64,000 nucleotides of DNA from Azospirillum brasilense (GCF_008365405.1 NZ_QOKV01000004.1:62001-126000), one strand, 5' to 3'; counted from the first letter of the stretch, positions 35,074-45,010 are shown. The notes: generated by a model from the letters alone, not told the origin. Numbers and translations are program-made.

Positions 35074-36378
35074 ATGGCCAACGACACGCCGAGCCGCCGT
35101 GCCATCGCGTCCTGGTGCCTCTACGACTGGGCGAACTCGTCGTACAACACCATCGTCACGACCTTCATCTTCTCCGTCTACTTCGCCCGCGGCGTGGTCG
35201 GGGACGAGGTGGCGGGCGCCTCGCGCTGGAGCGCGGCGCTGACCGTCGCCGGGCTGCTGATCGCCCTGCTCAGCCCCGTGCTGGGCGCGGTGGCCGACCG
35301 GACGGGGCGGCGCAAGCCGTGGATGGCGCTGTTCACCGCCCTGACCGTGGTCTTCTGCGCCGCCCTCTGGTGGGTGAAGCCCGACCCGTCCCACGCTTTG
35401 TTCGCCCTGGTCTGCGTGGTCATCGGCACCGTCGCCTTCGAACTGGCGAACGTTTTCTACAACGCCAGCCTGACCGCGCTGGCGCCGCCACGGATGCTCG
35501 GGCGGATTTCCGGCTGGGGCTGGGGCATCGGCTATTTCGGGGGCTTGGCCTGTCTGGTGGTCGCGCTGTTCGTCTTCGTGAAGTCGCCTGCCCCGCTGTT
35601 CGGCCTGCTCGACACCGCGGAGCAGGCGCCGGTGCGCGCCACCGCCCTGCTGGCCGCCGCCTGGTATGGGCTGTTCGCCCTGCCCTTCTTCCTGTTCGTT
35701 CCGGACGTGCCGGCGACCGGCCTCGGCATCCGGCAGGCCGCTCGGGAGGGCATGACGACGCTGCGGCGGACGCTGGCGGAGACGCGCAAGTACCGCAACA
35801 CGCTGCGCTTCCTGATCGCCAGCGCGATCTACCGCGACGGCATCAACACCATCACCGCCTTCGGCGGCATCTTCGCCGCCCACGCCTTCGGCATGAGCTT
35901 CGAGGAGATCCTGCTCTTCGCCATCGCGCTGAACGTGGTGGCCGGCGTCGGGGCCATCGGCTTCGCCTGGGTGGACGATCGGATGGGGGCCAAGCCGACC
36001 ATCCTGGTCAGCCTGATCGGCCTGACCGCCTTCGGCGTGCCGCTGCTGCTGGCGACGGAGAAGGCGTGGTTCTGGGTGCTGGCCCTGGGGCTGGGCGCCT
36101 TCTTCGGGCCGGCGCAGGCGGCCGGGCGATCGATGATGGCGCGGCTGGCCCCGCCGGGCATGGTGGGCGAGATGTTCGGGCTCTACAGCCTGACCGGGCG
36201 CATGGCCGGCTTCGTCGGGCCTCTCGCCTTCGGGCTGGCGACCGCGCTGTTCGAGAGCCAGCGGGCCGGCATGGCGAGCGTTGTGGCTTTCTTCGTCATC
36301 GGTTTTGGGCTTATGCTGACGGTTCGGGAGCCGGCACCGGGCGATGCGAATACGGTGCGACAGTCCGCCGCAGCCTGA
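35074..36378 (+). CDS. UMF1/Atg22-family MFS transporter
   Basis: This 434-residue protein has 12 membrane segments. The N-terminus SWCLYDWANSSYNTIVTTFIFSVYFARGV is diagnostic of the UMF1 family, which is related to yeast vacuolar effluxer Atg22. Further motifs are PVLGAVADRTGRRKPWM, FYNASLTALAPPRMLGRISGWGWGIGYFGG and a late GRSMMARLAPPGMVGEMFGLYSLTGRMAGF. Bacterial members are presumed amino-acid or other metabolite exporters; the substrate is unknown. It is 8 bases downstream of the coiled-coil gene. Confidence 0.93.
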   Translation: MANDTPSRRAIASWCLYDWANSSYNTIVTTFIFSVYFARGVVGDEVAGASRWSAALTVAGLLIALLSPVLGAVADRTGRRKPWMALFTALTVVFCAALWWVKPDPSHALFALVCVVIGTVAFELANVFYNASLTALAPPRMLGRISGWGWGIGYFGGLACLVVALFVFVKSPAPLFGLLDTAEQAPVRATALLAAAWYGLFALPFFLFVPDVPATGLGIRQAAREGMTTLRRTLAETRKYRNTLRFLIASAIYRDGINTITAFGGIFAAHAFGMSFEEILLFAIALNVVAGVGAIGFAWVDDRMGAKPTILVSLIGLTAFGVPLLLATEKAWFWVLALGLGAFFGPAQAAGRSMMARLAPPGMVGEMFGLYSLTGRMAGFVGPLAFGLATALFESQRAGMASVVAFFVIGFGLMLTVREPAPGDANTVRQSAAA

Positions 36379-36459
36379 CGGCGGATTCACCCAGCGGAAG
36401 CTGCTAACTTGCCTTTTGCTGCGACGCACAACGAATTTTGCGCGGAGGGCGGAACGGAC

Positions 36460-36711
36460 ATGTTGCACATCAAGGACATCGAGGCCTTCGCGCACATCAA
36501 CGAGGCGCTGGCCCGCGACCACGCCGCGGCGCGTGGAGAAGGCGATTTGGCGGGGCATCCTTCGCCCCATCATCCCGCGATGCATCCGGCGATGCTGATC
36601 GCCATGGCGGCGACCGGGCGGCTGAAGCCGGACGAGGGGACGGACGGGGATTCCCCCCAGGGCGGGGCTGCCGCCATGCTGGCGCGGATGTTGGGGGCGC
36701 GGCGGGGGTAA
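36460..36711 (+). CDS. hypothetical protein, His/Ala-rich, 83 aa
   Basis: This 83-residue ORF starts at ATG 36460 with GGAGG about 12 bases upstream. A His/Pro patch (HPSPHHPAMHPAM) lies in its middle and the ending MLARMLGARRG is helical. No family is recognised. Its reality rests on the ribosome site and native-looking codon use. Confidence 0.5.
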   Translation: MLHIKDIEAFAHINEALARDHAAARGEGDLAGHPSPHHPAMHPAMLIAMAATGRLKPDEGTDGDSPQGGAAAMLARMLGARRG

Positions 36712-36732
36712 AAAGTACTGGGAACGTCGGCG

Positions 36733-36824
36733 TATTGCCCCCACCCCGACCCTCCCCCGCTTCGCAGGGGAGGGAGAATGGTCCCCTCCCCTGCGAAGCG
36801 GGGGAGGGTTAGGGAGGGGGCAAT
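36733..36824. repeat. long near-perfect inverted repeat
   Basis: Arms of about 40 bases, ATTGCCCCCACCCCGACCC... and its inverse ending GGGAGGGGGCAAT, enclose a short centre (AGAATGGT). CCGCTTCGC/GCGAAGCGG lies within the arms, the same core as in the ugp intergenic repeat. It separates the convergent hypothetical gene and purH and could terminate both. Confidence 0.8.
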
Positions 36825-36844
36825 GGATGCAGCCCCTGCGCGCC

Positions 36845-38449
36845 TCAGTGCCGGAAGTGGCGCATCCCCGTCAGCACCATCGCCAGTCCCTTCTCATCGG
36901 CGGCGGCGATGACGTCGTTGTCGCGGATCGAGCCGCCGGGCTGGATCACCGCCGTCACCCCGGCTTCCGCTGCGGCCAGCAGGCCGTCCGCGAAGGGGAA
37001 GAAGGCGTCCGAGGCGACCACCGAGCCCTTGGTCAGCGGCTCCGACAGGCCGGCGGCCTTGGCGGCCTCCGCCGACTTGATGGCGGCGATGCGGGCCGAG
37101 TCGACGCGGCTCATCTGGCCGGCGCCGACGCCCACCGTGGCGCCGTTCTTGGCGTAGACGATGGCGTTCGACTTCACATGCTTGGCGACGCGGAAGGCGA
37201 AGAGCAGATCGGCCAGCTCCTGCTCCGTCGGGGCGCGCTTGGTCACCACCTTGAGGTCGGCAGGCGTGATGCGGCCGTTGTCGCGGTTCTGCAGCAGGAA
37301 GCCGCCGGACAGCTGCTTCACCATCATCCCCGGCTCGGCCGGGTTCGGCACGTCCTTGGTCAGCAGGACGCGCAGGTTCTTCTTGGTGGCGAGCAGGGCG
37401 CGGGCCGCGTCGTCGGCGTCGGGGGCGATCACCACCTCGGCGAACAGCTTGGCGATTTCCTCCGCCGTGGCGGCGTCCAGCGGACGGTTGACGGCGATGA
37501 TGCCGCCGAAGGCGCTGACCGGATCGCACAGCAGGGCCTGCTTGTAGGCGTCGAGCAGGTTCGCCCCCTCGGCGACGCCGCAGGGGTTGGCGTGCTTGAT
37601 GATGGCGACGGCCGGGCGCTCGAACTCGGCGACCAGCTCGAAGGCGGCGTCGGTGTCGTTCAGGTTGTTGTAGGACAGCTCCTTCCCCTGGAGCTGGATC
37701 GCCGTCGCGACACCCGGACGCTGCTCGCCGGTGACGTAGAAGGCCGCCTGCTGGTGCGGGTTCTCGCCGTAGCGCAGGGTCTGGCTGAGCTTGCCCGACA
37801 GGGTGGTGCGCGGCGGGAAGGTCTCGCCGAGCTGGTCGGCCAGCCAGGAGGAGATGGCCGCGTCGTAGGACGCCGTGCGGGCGTAGGCGCGCTGGGCCAG
37901 GGTGCGGCGGAGATTCAGCGTAACGGCGCCGTCATGGGTCGCCAGTTCGTCCAGCACCGCCTCGTAATCCTCGGGGTCGGTGACGACGGTGACGAAGTCG
38001 TGGTTCTTGGCCGCCGCGCGGATCATCGCCGGGCCGCCGATGTCGATGTTCTCCACGCAGTTGGCGTAGTCGGCGCCCTTCGACACCGTCGCCTCGAACG
38101 GGTAGAGGTTCACCACCACGAGGTCGATCGGCGGGATGTCGTGGGTGGTCATCGCCTCGGCGTGGATGTCACGGCGGGCCAGGATGCCGCCGTGCACGCG
38201 CGGGTGCAGCGTCTTGACGCGCCCGTCCATGATCTCCGGGAAGCCGGTGTGGTCGGAGACCTCCTTGACCGGGATGCCGGCCTCGGCCAGCCGCTGGGCG
38301 GAGCCGCCGGTGGACAGGATCTCCACGCCCTTGGCCGCCAGCGCCTGACCGAGCGCGACGAGGCCCGTCTTGTCGGACACGGAGATCAGCGCGCGCGTGA
38401 TGCGGACCAGATCGGGGGCGGGCGAGTGGGCGACGTTCGGCGGGCTCAT
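36845..38449 (-). CDS. purH: bifunctional AICAR transformylase/IMP cyclohydrolase
   Basis: This 534-residue enzyme catalyses the last two steps of IMP synthesis. The N-terminal MGS-like cyclohydrolase domain ([43 protein letters not shown]...[10 protein letters not shown]) is followed by the AICAR formyltransferase domain ([44 protein letters not shown], ending [32 protein letters not shown]). Length is standard. The start at 38449 (MSPPNVAH) was chosen over a longer version. In alphaproteobacteria purH commonly lies downstream of rsmB and a heparinase-like gene, as it does here. Confidence 0.97.
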   Translation of the reverse strand: MSPPNVAHSPAPDLVRITRALISVSDKTGLVALGQALAAKGVEILSTGGSAQRLAEAGIPVKEVSDHTGFPEIMDGRVKTLHPRVHGGILARRDIHAEAMTTHDIPPIDLVVVNLYPFEATVSKGADYANCVENIDIGGPAMIRAAAKNHDFVTVVTDPEDYEAVLDELATHDGAVTLNLRRTLAQRAYARTASYDAAISSWLADQLGETFPPRTTLSGKLSQTLRYGENPHQQAAFYVTGEQRPGVATAIQLQGKELSYNNLNDTDAAFELVAEFERPAVAIIKHANPCGVAEGANLLDAYKQALLCDPVSAFGGIIAVNRPLDAATAEEIAKLFAEVVIAPDADDAARALLATKKNLRVLLTKDVPNPAEPGMMVKQLSGGFLLQNRDNGRITPADLKVVTKRAPTEQELADLLFAFRVAKHVKSNAIVYAKNGATVGVGAGQMSRVDSARIAAIKSAEAAKAAGLSEPLTKGSVVASDAFFPFADGLLAAAEAGVTAVIQPGGSIRDNDVIAAADEKGLAMVLTGMRHFRH

Positions 38450-38817
38450 CGGGGCATCCTGGCTGTCATGGAACCGGCTGCGGCGGGCAGGGCCTGGGAA
38501 GACGGGACCTGAGGAAAAGCGAAACACCCCGCTTCGTCACCCCCGCTGGGGCGCAAAGAGCGCTGACATCAGCCGTCCGCCGCCACTTTCATCATCCGTC
38601 ATTCCCGCGAAGGCGGGAATCCAGTGTTCCCAAGGCTTGACGCAACAGCGAAGCCTGGATTCCCGCCTTCGCGGGAATGACGTGGACAGATGTGTCTCCA
38701 CATCCGGAAGCGGCGTTTCCAGCCAAGCCAGCGCCCATGCGCCTTTCCAGGAATCACGAACGCAGGAGGTCGGTGTCTCCGTATTCCCACGGCCTGTCCG
38801 CCGCGGATGCGCGCGGT
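38450..38817. other. gap between the heparinase-like gene and purH, with a dispersed repeat
   Basis: These 368 bases hold no supported gene. Their main content is the ATTCCCGCGAAGGCGGGAAT repeat pair (see the separate entry). Both flanking genes are on the minus strand, so this is the purH 5' region. I see no riboswitch-like structure and no clear promoter. Confidence 0.4.
38598..38682. repeat. dispersed inverted repeat (ATTCCCGCGAAGGCGGGAAT type)
   Basis: CGTCATTCCCGCGAAGGCGGGAATCCAG at the left is mirrored by CTGGATTCCCGCCTTCGCGGGAATGACG at the right, with a 33-base spacer. Each arm is itself palindromic. This repeat family is widespread between genes of proteobacteria. Confidence 0.85.
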
Positions 38818-40470
38818 TTACCCCCCCTTGCGCTCGCGGCGCAAGGCCCATTTCACCGTCTTGATGGCGGGGCCGGTATGTCCGGAGACGGCGATCTGGG
38901 TGGTCCGCCGCGGCTCGTCGCCGCTGCCCAGATAAATGCTCTCCTCCAGCTCCAGCGTGCCGCCCGACGCGCGCAGCCGCCAGGCGGCCCCGCTCGGCAA
39001 CTTCAGCTGCACCTGCCCGCCCTGGACGAGGGTCGCCTGGACCGCGGGGTGCAGATGGAAGCGGATGGTGAAGGGCCGCGGCTCCGGCGTGGCGCCGATC
39101 ACCGGCTCCAGCATGTCCTCGCCGCGCAGGTCCTCACCGTTCTCCGCCAGATAGACGCGGCGGCGGTGCAGATAGCCGAAGTTGCGGCTGTAGCCGTTGT
39201 GGGTGGCGACGACCAGCACCGCCCCGTCGTTCTCCTGCCGCTCGCAGCCGACGTGGGAGGGGCGGCGGCCCAGCCCGCCCGCCTCGATCACCTCCGACGA
39301 GTTGGTCTCGGCCAGCACGACGGTGGAATGGGCGGCGGTGCCGGCCAGCGCGGCGCGCCAGGGGCCGGTCTTCACCGGATGGGCGCCGCAATTGACGATC
39401 AGACGTTCCTTGCCGACCGACATCTCCAGCGACAGGGTGCCGGCGTGGGCGGTGGCGTCCAGACCGGTGACCGGTGGCACCCCGGTGTCCATCAGCACCA
39501 TGGTGCGCCCGGCGATCAGCCGCTCGAAGCCGGTGTGCGGCGCGCTCTTCAGCGGGCGCCCGCGGGCGTCGGCCTGGGCCAGCACCGTGTCGACCAGCGC
39601 CGCGTCCTCCTCCCGCCCGCCGTTGAACAGGGCGAGGCCGCCGTCGCCGTGGCGGAAGAAGCGCAGGGCCGGGGTCATGCGGTCGATGGCGTGCTGCAGC
39701 GCCTCCGGTACGTCGGCGCGGGCGGTGCGCAGGACCGACCGCATGTCGATCAGGTCGCGCAGGATGCGCAGCTGCACCGAGGGGCAGCGCTCGACATGGC
39801 CGCCGTCCGGCAGGATCTGGCGCGGCAGCTCCCGCTCCAGCAGCTTCAGCGCGTCCTGGCCGATCCGCTCATGCTCCGGCAGGCAGAAGCCGCCATAGAC
39901 GAGGCCCTTGGCCGCGGTGACCAGCGCCTTCCCGTCCAGCGCGCCGGGCACCACGCGAGTCAGATGCTTGACCTGCCGGGCGAGGCTGTCGAAGACCGCG
40001 GCGCGGAACTCGTCGTCGGCGGAGGCGCAGTAGAAGTCGTGCAGGCTGATCCAGGCGGCGATGCGGGCGCCCAGCACCTCCGGCGCCCAGGTCTGGGCGT
40101 TCCAGCTCCCGTTGTGGTCCAGCCAGGACAGCACCAGCGCGCGGGCGCGCCGCCGCGCCGTGTCGCCGCCGACCGCGCGCAGGTCGCGCAGCCATTCGAA
40201 GCCGTGCAGGGCGTCCTGCCAGACGGCGCCGCCGGCCCGCCAGTTCGGCGCGCCGTGGGCGTCGGCCGCCGCGGCCTGCCCGCCGAAGCGGAAGACGCCG
40301 GCCAGGATCGCCGAGCCTTCCCCGGCGTCGCCCGGCCAGGGGTCCGGCGGCACCGCGGACAGGGCGGTCGGCGCGCGGCCGCCCAAGGTCAGCTTGTAGA
40401 TCGGGTTGCCGAAGGCGATCTGCGCGACCCCGTCCCGCAAGCGGCCCATTTTCCCACGTCCGGCGCTCAT
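38818..40470 (-). CDS. heparinase II/III-family protein
   Basis: This 550-residue protein has an N-terminal alpha/alpha-toroid (FEWLRDLRAVGGD, SWLDHNGSWNAQTWAPEVLGARIAAWI, LPRQILPDGGHVERCPSVQLRILRDL) and a C-terminal beta-sandwich (AHSTVVLAETNSSEVIEAGG, HNGYSRNFGYLHRRRVYLAENGEDLRGED). That is the polysaccharide-lyase Hepar_II_III fold. It lacks a signal peptide, so it is probably cytosolic and may not cleave heparin. Its place between rsmB and purH is conserved in alphaproteobacteria. The substrate is unknown. Confidence 0.93.
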   Translation of the reverse strand: MSAGRGKMGRLRDGVAQIAFGNPIYKLTLGGRAPTALSAVPPDPWPGDAGEGSAILAGVFRFGGQAAAADAHGAPNWRAGGAVWQDALHGFEWLRDLRAVGGDTARRRARALVLSWLDHNGSWNAQTWAPEVLGARIAAWISLHDFYCASADDEFRAAVFDSLARQVKHLTRVVPGALDGKALVTAAKGLVYGGFCLPEHERIGQDALKLLERELPRQILPDGGHVERCPSVQLRILRDLIDMRSVLRTARADVPEALQHAIDRMTPALRFFRHGDGGLALFNGGREEDAALVDTVLAQADARGRPLKSAPHTGFERLIAGRTMVLMDTGVPPVTGLDATAHAGTLSLEMSVGKERLIVNCGAHPVKTGPWRAALAGTAAHSTVVLAETNSSEVIEAGGLGRRPSHVGCERQENDGAVLVVATHNGYSRNFGYLHRRRVYLAENGEDLRGEDMLEPVIGATPEPRPFTIRFHLHPAVQATLVQGGQVQLKLPSGAAWRLRASGGTLELEESIYLGSGDEPRRTTQIAVSGHTGPAIKTVKWALRRERKGG

Positions 40471-40597
40471 CGGCTCACCCCGTCACACGGCAGGGGGAGG
40501 CGATGGCCGGCGCTTCGCTGAAGGCATTCGGGCGATCGGGGGGATGCATCCTGTTGTCGTATCAAATTCGCCTCGACCCCCGCAAGCCGGTGGTGCC

Positions 40598-41914
40598 CTA
40601 ATCGTGCAGCCGTCGCAGCCGTGCCACGAAGAACCCGTCGATCCCGCCGAGGTCCCCGAGCATGCCCGGCAGGGATCGTACCTCACCGCGCTCGTTGATC
40701 AACTCGGCCAAATTGCCATCCCCCGCATGACCGCCGCCCAGATCAACCGGTGTGATCGGCAGGCGCTCGACCCGCTTGTCGCGGGCCAGGATGCGGTCGA
40801 CCTGCGCCTCGCCCTCCTCCGGCTGGATGGAGCAGGTGCAGTAGATCAGCGTTCCGCCGGGCTTCACCAGATCGACGGCGTGGGCCAGCAGACGGCTTTG
40901 CGCCTTGGCCAGCTTGGCGATGTCCTCCGGCGACTTGACGCGCAGGATGTCGGGATGGCGGCGGATCGCCCCGGTGGCCGAGCAGGGGGCGTCGAGCAGC
41001 ACCGCGTCGGCGGGCTGGTCCGGGGTCCAGGTGGCGGCGTCGGCCGCCAGCACCTCCGCCGAGAGGTTGAGGCGGGCCAGATTGTCCCGCACCCGCTCCA
41101 GCCGCTTGGCGGAGCGGTCGACCGCCGTCACCTGCGCCCCTTGCGCGACGAGCTGCGCGGTTTTGCCGCCGGGGGCGGCGCACAGGTCGTAGACGCGCTT
41201 GCCGGCCAGATCGCCGAACAGCTTGGCCGGCAGCGAGGCGGCGAGGTCCTGCACCCACCACGCGCCCTCGGCGAAGCCCGGCAGCTCCGTCAGGTTGCCG
41301 CCGGCGGCGCGGCGCAGCGTGCCGGTGGGCAGCAGCCTGGCCTCCAGCTGCTCGGCCCAGGCCGCGGGGTCGGTCTTGACGGTGATGTCCAGCGGCGCCT
41401 CGTGCAGATGCGCCTCGACGATGCCGCGGGTGCGGCCGATGCCGTAGGCCTGCCGCCAGGCCAGCCACAGCCAGTCCGGCGTGTTCAGGCGTCCGGCGTC
41501 CTGCTGGGCGGCCAGCTCCGCCCCCTCGCGCCCGATGCGGCGCAGGACGGCGTTGATCAGCCCCTTGTAGGGTTCCGCCCCCCTGGCCGCGGCCAGCTCC
41601 ACCGCCGTGTCGACGGCGGCGTGGGCGGGCGTGCCGAGGAAGACGAGCTGGGCCGCGCCCAGCCGCAGGATGTCGTGCACGGTGGCCTTGGGCAGACCCG
41701 GCTTGGCGAGGCTGCCCTGGATCAGCGCGTCGATCTGGCCGAGCCGGCGCAGCACGGTGGCGGTCAGCAGCCGCACGAAGCCGCGGTCGCGCGGGTCGAG
41801 CCCGCGCAACTCCGGATGCGCGTCGAACGCATCGTCGAAGGGGATGGATTTGCGCAGCACGTCGCGCAGAAGGTCGAGCGCGGCGGAGCGCGCGGCGAGG
41901 GAGGCGTCGGACAT
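40598..41914 (-). CDS. rsmB: RsmB-like RNA m5C methyltransferase
   Basis: This 438-residue enzyme has an N-terminal NusB-like domain (SAALDLLRDVLRKSIPFDDAFDAHPELRGLDPRDRGFVRLLTATVLRRLGQIDALI) and a C-terminal Rossmann domain. Catalytic Cys motifs are DAPCSATGAIRRHP and YCTCSIQPEEGE. RsmB methylates C967 of 16S rRNA in E. coli. The start at 41914 (MSDASLAARSAALDLL) is set by the domain. About 90 bases separate it from the upstream unknown gene on the same strand. Confidence 0.93.
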   Translation of the reverse strand: MSDASLAARSAALDLLRDVLRKSIPFDDAFDAHPELRGLDPRDRGFVRLLTATVLRRLGQIDALIQGSLAKPGLPKATVHDILRLGAAQLVFLGTPAHAAVDTAVELAAARGAEPYKGLINAVLRRIGREGAELAAQQDAGRLNTPDWLWLAWRQAYGIGRTRGIVEAHLHEAPLDITVKTDPAAWAEQLEARLLPTGTLRRAAGGNLTELPGFAEGAWWVQDLAASLPAKLFGDLAGKRVYDLCAAPGGKTAQLVAQGAQVTAVDRSAKRLERVRDNLARLNLSAEVLAADAATWTPDQPADAVLLDAPCSATGAIRRHPDILRVKSPEDIAKLAKAQSRLLAHAVDLVKPGGTLIYCTCSIQPEEGEAQVDRILARDKRVERLPITPVDLGGGHAGDGNLAELINERGEVRSLPGMLGDLGGIDGFFVARLRRLHD

Positions 41915-42001
41915 GCCGCTGGATGTAGCGCGCCGGACGGCGGGTGTCGAGTAGCCGCAGCGCGGGACCAAACGGATTCCGCCATGCCTCAGCGGGGCGC
42001 C

Positions 42002-42736
42002 TCAACGGGCCAGGGCGCCCCGCCGTCCGCCTTCGTGGTCGGGATAGGGGCCGACGTCCTCGACAAAGAAGCAGACGACGCCCCGCAGCTCGCCCCGGCG
42101 CAGGATGAAACGGTTGCCGTTGCCGGCCTTCATCCCCCACAGCTCCGTGCCCTCCAGTGGGCTCAGCTCCAGCTCCGGCGGCACCGGGTCCTCGCCCAGC
42201 CGCTTGAGGAAACGGTCGGCGCGCACGCGGTCGTCCGGCGGCAGGCTGCGCGCGGCGCGGGCGTCGTAGCGGTCGCTCTTGACGTAGCGGGTCCCCACCC
42301 CCTGGATGGGGCTGGACGGCCCGCCGGGATCGGCGACGGCGCGCTCCAGCATCAGCGCCCAGCGGGCGTCCCGCGCCATCGCCAGGGCGCGGCGGTGGAC
42401 GGCGCGGCACTGCTCGGCCAGCTCGTGGAAGCGGGGCATCAGGTCGCGCTTGCGGAAGCCGACCTCCATCATCACACGCTCCACCGCCCCGTCCGCCGCA
42501 GTGCCGGAGGCGGGAATGCCGCGCGTCTCCAGCGCCAGCAGGGCGTCGATGCGCCGGTCACGCTCCGCCGCCGGGATGCCCTGCGTCAGCGTCCGCCCGA
42601 GTCGCTCCAGCGCCGCCTCGGCGCGGCGTTCGGCCTCGGCGATGCAGAGGAGCACGTCATCGCGGCTGGTGGCGGCGGAAGCGCTCAGCCACCCCGAATC
42701 GAACAGCGGAGTCTTGTCGAGAAACAGGTCCGGCAC
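42002..42736 (-). CDS. hypothetical protein with GTG start, 244 aa
   Basis: I do not recognise this protein. The best start is GTG 42736 (VPDLFLDKTPLFDSGW), 8 bases after the stop of the DHH gene with CGGGA between them; longer versions enter that gene. Residues 1-150 are helical and Arg/Glu-rich (ATSRDDVLLCIAEAERRAEAALERLGRTL). The C-terminal 50 residues look like a small beta unit (ELWGMKAGNGNRFILRRGELRGVVCFFVEDVGPYPDHEGG). It is translationally linked to the DHH phosphoesterase gene. Confidence 0.65.
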   Translation of the reverse strand: MPDLFLDKTPLFDSGWLSASAATSRDDVLLCIAEAERRAEAALERLGRTLTQGIPAAERDRRIDALLALETRGIPASGTAADGAVERVMMEVGFRKRDLMPRFHELAEQCRAVHRRALAMARDARWALMLERAVADPGGPSSPIQGVGTRYVKSDRYDARAARSLPPDDRVRADRFLKRLGEDPVPPELELSPLEGTELWGMKAGNGNRFILRRGELRGVVCFFVEDVGPYPDHEGGRRGALAR

Positions 42737-42744
42737 GATTCCCG

Positions 42745-43677
42745 TCAGCCGTCGGCGCGCATGCGCCCGACGATCTCCTCCAGCACCGCTTCGGCCTTGT
42801 CGTTGTCCACCTGGCAGGTGCCTGCCGCCTCGTGCCCGCCGCCGCCATACTCCAGCATCAGCGGGCCGATGTTGGTCTTGGAACTGCGGTTGATGATCGA
42901 CTTGCCGCAGGCCAACACCGTGTTCTGCTGCTTCAGGCCCCACAGGACGTGGATCGACACGTTGGACTCCGGGTACATCGCGTAGATCATGAAGCGGTTG
43001 CCGGCGTAGATGGTCTCCTCCCGCCGCAGGTCGATGACCACGACGTTGCCGCGGATCGTGCTGCAGCGGGCGAGCTGGTCGGAGAACGTCGCCTCATGCT
43101 CGGTGTAGAGGTCCACCCGCTCCTTCACGTCGGGCAAAGCGAGGATCTCGTCGATGCCGTGGCTGCGGCAGTAGTCGATCAGCTCCATCATCAGCTGATA
43201 GTTGGAGATGCGGAAGTCGCGGAAGCGGCCGAGGCCGGTGCGCGCGTCCATGATGAAGTTCAGCAAGGCCCAGCCCTGCGGCTTCAGGATGTCCTCGATG
43301 CCGTACTGGGCGGAGTCGGCCTGATCGACCGCGGCCATCATCGCGTCGGAGATGGTCGGGAAACGCTCCTTGCCGCCGTAGTAATTGTAGACGACGCGGG
43401 CGGCGGAGGGGGCGTCGGCCTCGATGATGTGGTTGTCGCGCTTGCCGACGCGGATCGTCTCCGACAGATGGTGGTCGAAGGCGAGATGGACGCCGGGCAC
43501 ATAGGGCAGGTTGGTGGTGATGTCGCGGTCGGAGATTTCGACCTTGCCGTCCTGCATGTCCTTGGGATGCACGAACTTGATCTCGTCGAGGATGCCCAGC
43601 TCCTTCAGGAGCACGGCGCAGACCAGCCCGTCGAAGTCGGACCGGGTGACGAGGCGGTATTTCGTGACGTCGGACAT
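42745..43677 (-). CDS. DHH-family phosphoesterase (exopolyphosphatase-like)
   Basis: This 310-residue protein has an N-terminal DHH domain (VTRSDFDGLVCAVLLKELG; HLAFDHHLSETIR) and a C-terminal DHHA1 domain ending LEYGGGGHEAAGTCQV. The first Asp motif and DHH are the Mn2+ ligands, and GGGH binds the substrate. Relatives hydrolyse oligonucleotides (NrnA), cyclic-di-AMP products or polyphosphate, so the substrate is open. The start at 43677 (MSDVTKYRLVTR) is clear. Confidence 0.9.
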   Translation of the reverse strand: MSDVTKYRLVTRSDFDGLVCAVLLKELGILDEIKFVHPKDMQDGKVEISDRDITTNLPYVPGVHLAFDHHLSETIRVGKRDNHIIEADAPSAARVVYNYYGGKERFPTISDAMMAAVDQADSAQYGIEDILKPQGWALLNFIMDARTGLGRFRDFRISNYQLMMELIDYCRSHGIDEILALPDVKERVDLYTEHEATFSDQLARCSTIRGNVVVIDLRREETIYAGNRFMIYAMYPESNVSIHVLWGLKQQNTVLACGKSIINRSSKTNIGPLMLEYGGGGHEAAGTCQVDNDKAEAVLEEIVGRMRADG

Positions 43678-43768
43678 GCGGTTTCCCCTGATCGCCCCAC
43701 AATCGGCAAGCGGAGGGAAGGTAGACTTACGTCTTTCGACGTGCAACCGCGAACCGATCCGCCTCCGC

Positions 43769-44659
43769 TCATCCCCAGGGGCTGCGCGGCATGAAGGAGG
43801 GGCCGGCCATGCCGCGCAGGCGGCGCACCCGTTCCTCCATGTTCGGGTGGGTGGAGAACAGGCTGTCGAGGCTGCGCCCGTGCAGCGGATTGGCGATGAA
43901 CAGATGCGCCGTCGCCGGGTTGGATTCCGCCGCGTAATTCGGGATCTGGTGGGCGTAGGTGTGGATGCGGGTCAGCGCGTCGGCCAGCCACAGCGGGCGC
44001 CCGCAGATCTCCGCGCCGATGCGGTCGGCCTCGTATTCGCGGGTGCGGCTGATCGCCATCTGGACAATCATCGCGGCGAAGGGAGCCAGGATGGCAACCA
44101 GGATGCCGCCGATCAGCCCCAGCGGGTTGCCGCCCTGCCCATTCTGGCTGTTGCCCTGCGACGCGCCGAAGAACATGCCGAAGTTGGCGAGCATGGAGAT
44201 GGCGCCCGCGATGGTCGCCGTGATCGTCATGATCAGCGTGTCGCGGTTCTTCACATGGGCCAGCTCATGCGCCATGACGCCGGCGACCTCCTCCGGGCTC
44301 AACAGGCGCAGCAGGCCGGTGGTGGCGGCGACCGCGGCGTTCTCCGGGTTGCGCCCGGTGGCGAAGGCGTTGGGCTGGTCGTTTTCCATGATGTAGACGC
44401 GCGGCATCGGCAGGCCGGCGCGCTCGGCGAGCTGCTGAACGATGCCGTAATATTCGGGGGCGGTGTAGGCGTCGACCTCCCGCGCGCCGTACATGGACAG
44501 CACCATGTCACCGGAGTTCCAGTAGCTGAACAGGTTCATGCCCAGCGCCATGACGAAGGCGATCATCATGCCGCCCTTGCCGCCGATCAGATAGCCGATG
44601 CCCATGAACAGGGCGGTCAGGCCGGCGAGGAGGATGGTGGTCTTCACATAGCTGGTCAT
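43769..44659 (-). CDS. htpX: membrane zinc metalloprotease HtpX
   Basis: This 296-residue inner-membrane protease is involved in quality control of membrane proteins. It has two N-terminal membrane segments ([38 protein letters not shown]), the zinc site [14 protein letters not shown], two further hydrophobic segments and the third ligand region [14 protein letters not shown]. The pattern [28 protein letters not shown] is typical. It is divergent from the DUF1674 gene. Confidence 0.96.
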   Translation of the reverse strand: MTSYVKTTILLAGLTALFMGIGYLIGGKGGMMIAFVMALGMNLFSYWNSGDMVLSMYGAREVDAYTAPEYYGIVQQLAERAGLPMPRVYIMENDQPNAFATGRNPENAAVAATTGLLRLLSPEEVAGVMAHELAHVKNRDTLIMTITATIAGAISMLANFGMFFGASQGNSQNGQGGNPLGLIGGILVAILAPFAAMIVQMAISRTREYEADRIGAEICGRPLWLADALTRIHTYAHQIPNYAAESNPATAHLFIANPLHGRSLDSLFSTHPNMEERVRRLRGMAGPSFMPRSPWG

Positions 44660-44827
44660 GGCGGTGTTCTCTTGGCGGTGTTCCGGGCGATCTTCTGGAC
44701 GGTTTCACTGTTGGTTGGACGAGACGGCCCCGGCGGGGCTTTCCGCCGGACCTGTCTGGTGATATGGGCTTGGCGGAAGGCATCGTTCAAGATGGCCCGG
44801 CACCGCACCCGACCCCAGAGGACGGCC

Positions 44828-45010
44828 ATGACCGAGACGAAGACCACCGGCCCGGCACCGGAAGACGCCGCGAAGCCCGACGCCGAAACGACCCCAGAAA
44901 CCGGCGCCAAGGGGCCCGAGCAGATGCCCGGCGAGATCGGCGGTCCGAAGGGACCGGAGCCGACCCGCTTCGGCGACTGGGAGTTCAAGGGCCGCTGCTC
45001 GGACTTCTAA
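44828..45010 (+). CDS. DUF1674 protein, SdhAF4-like assembly factor
   Basis: This 60-residue protein ends with the DUF1674 signature GGPKGPEPTRFGDWEFKGRCSDF. Eukaryotic SDHAF4/Sdh8 carries the same motif and protects flavinylated SdhA before assembly of succinate dehydrogenase. A similar role here is inferred from the family. The N-terminal 35 residues are acidic and Pro/Thr-rich, probably disordered. It is too short for a membrane segment. Confidence 0.9.
   Translation: MTETKTTGPAPEDAAKPDAETTPETGAKGPEQMPGEIGGPKGPEPTRFGDWEFKGRCSDF

Noticed and set aside
28113..35105. 2330-codon open frame on the minus strand
   Set aside because: It is the antisense shadow of NAD-GDH and the TPR-PRMT gene, a usual effect of high GC3. 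No protein motif is visible.
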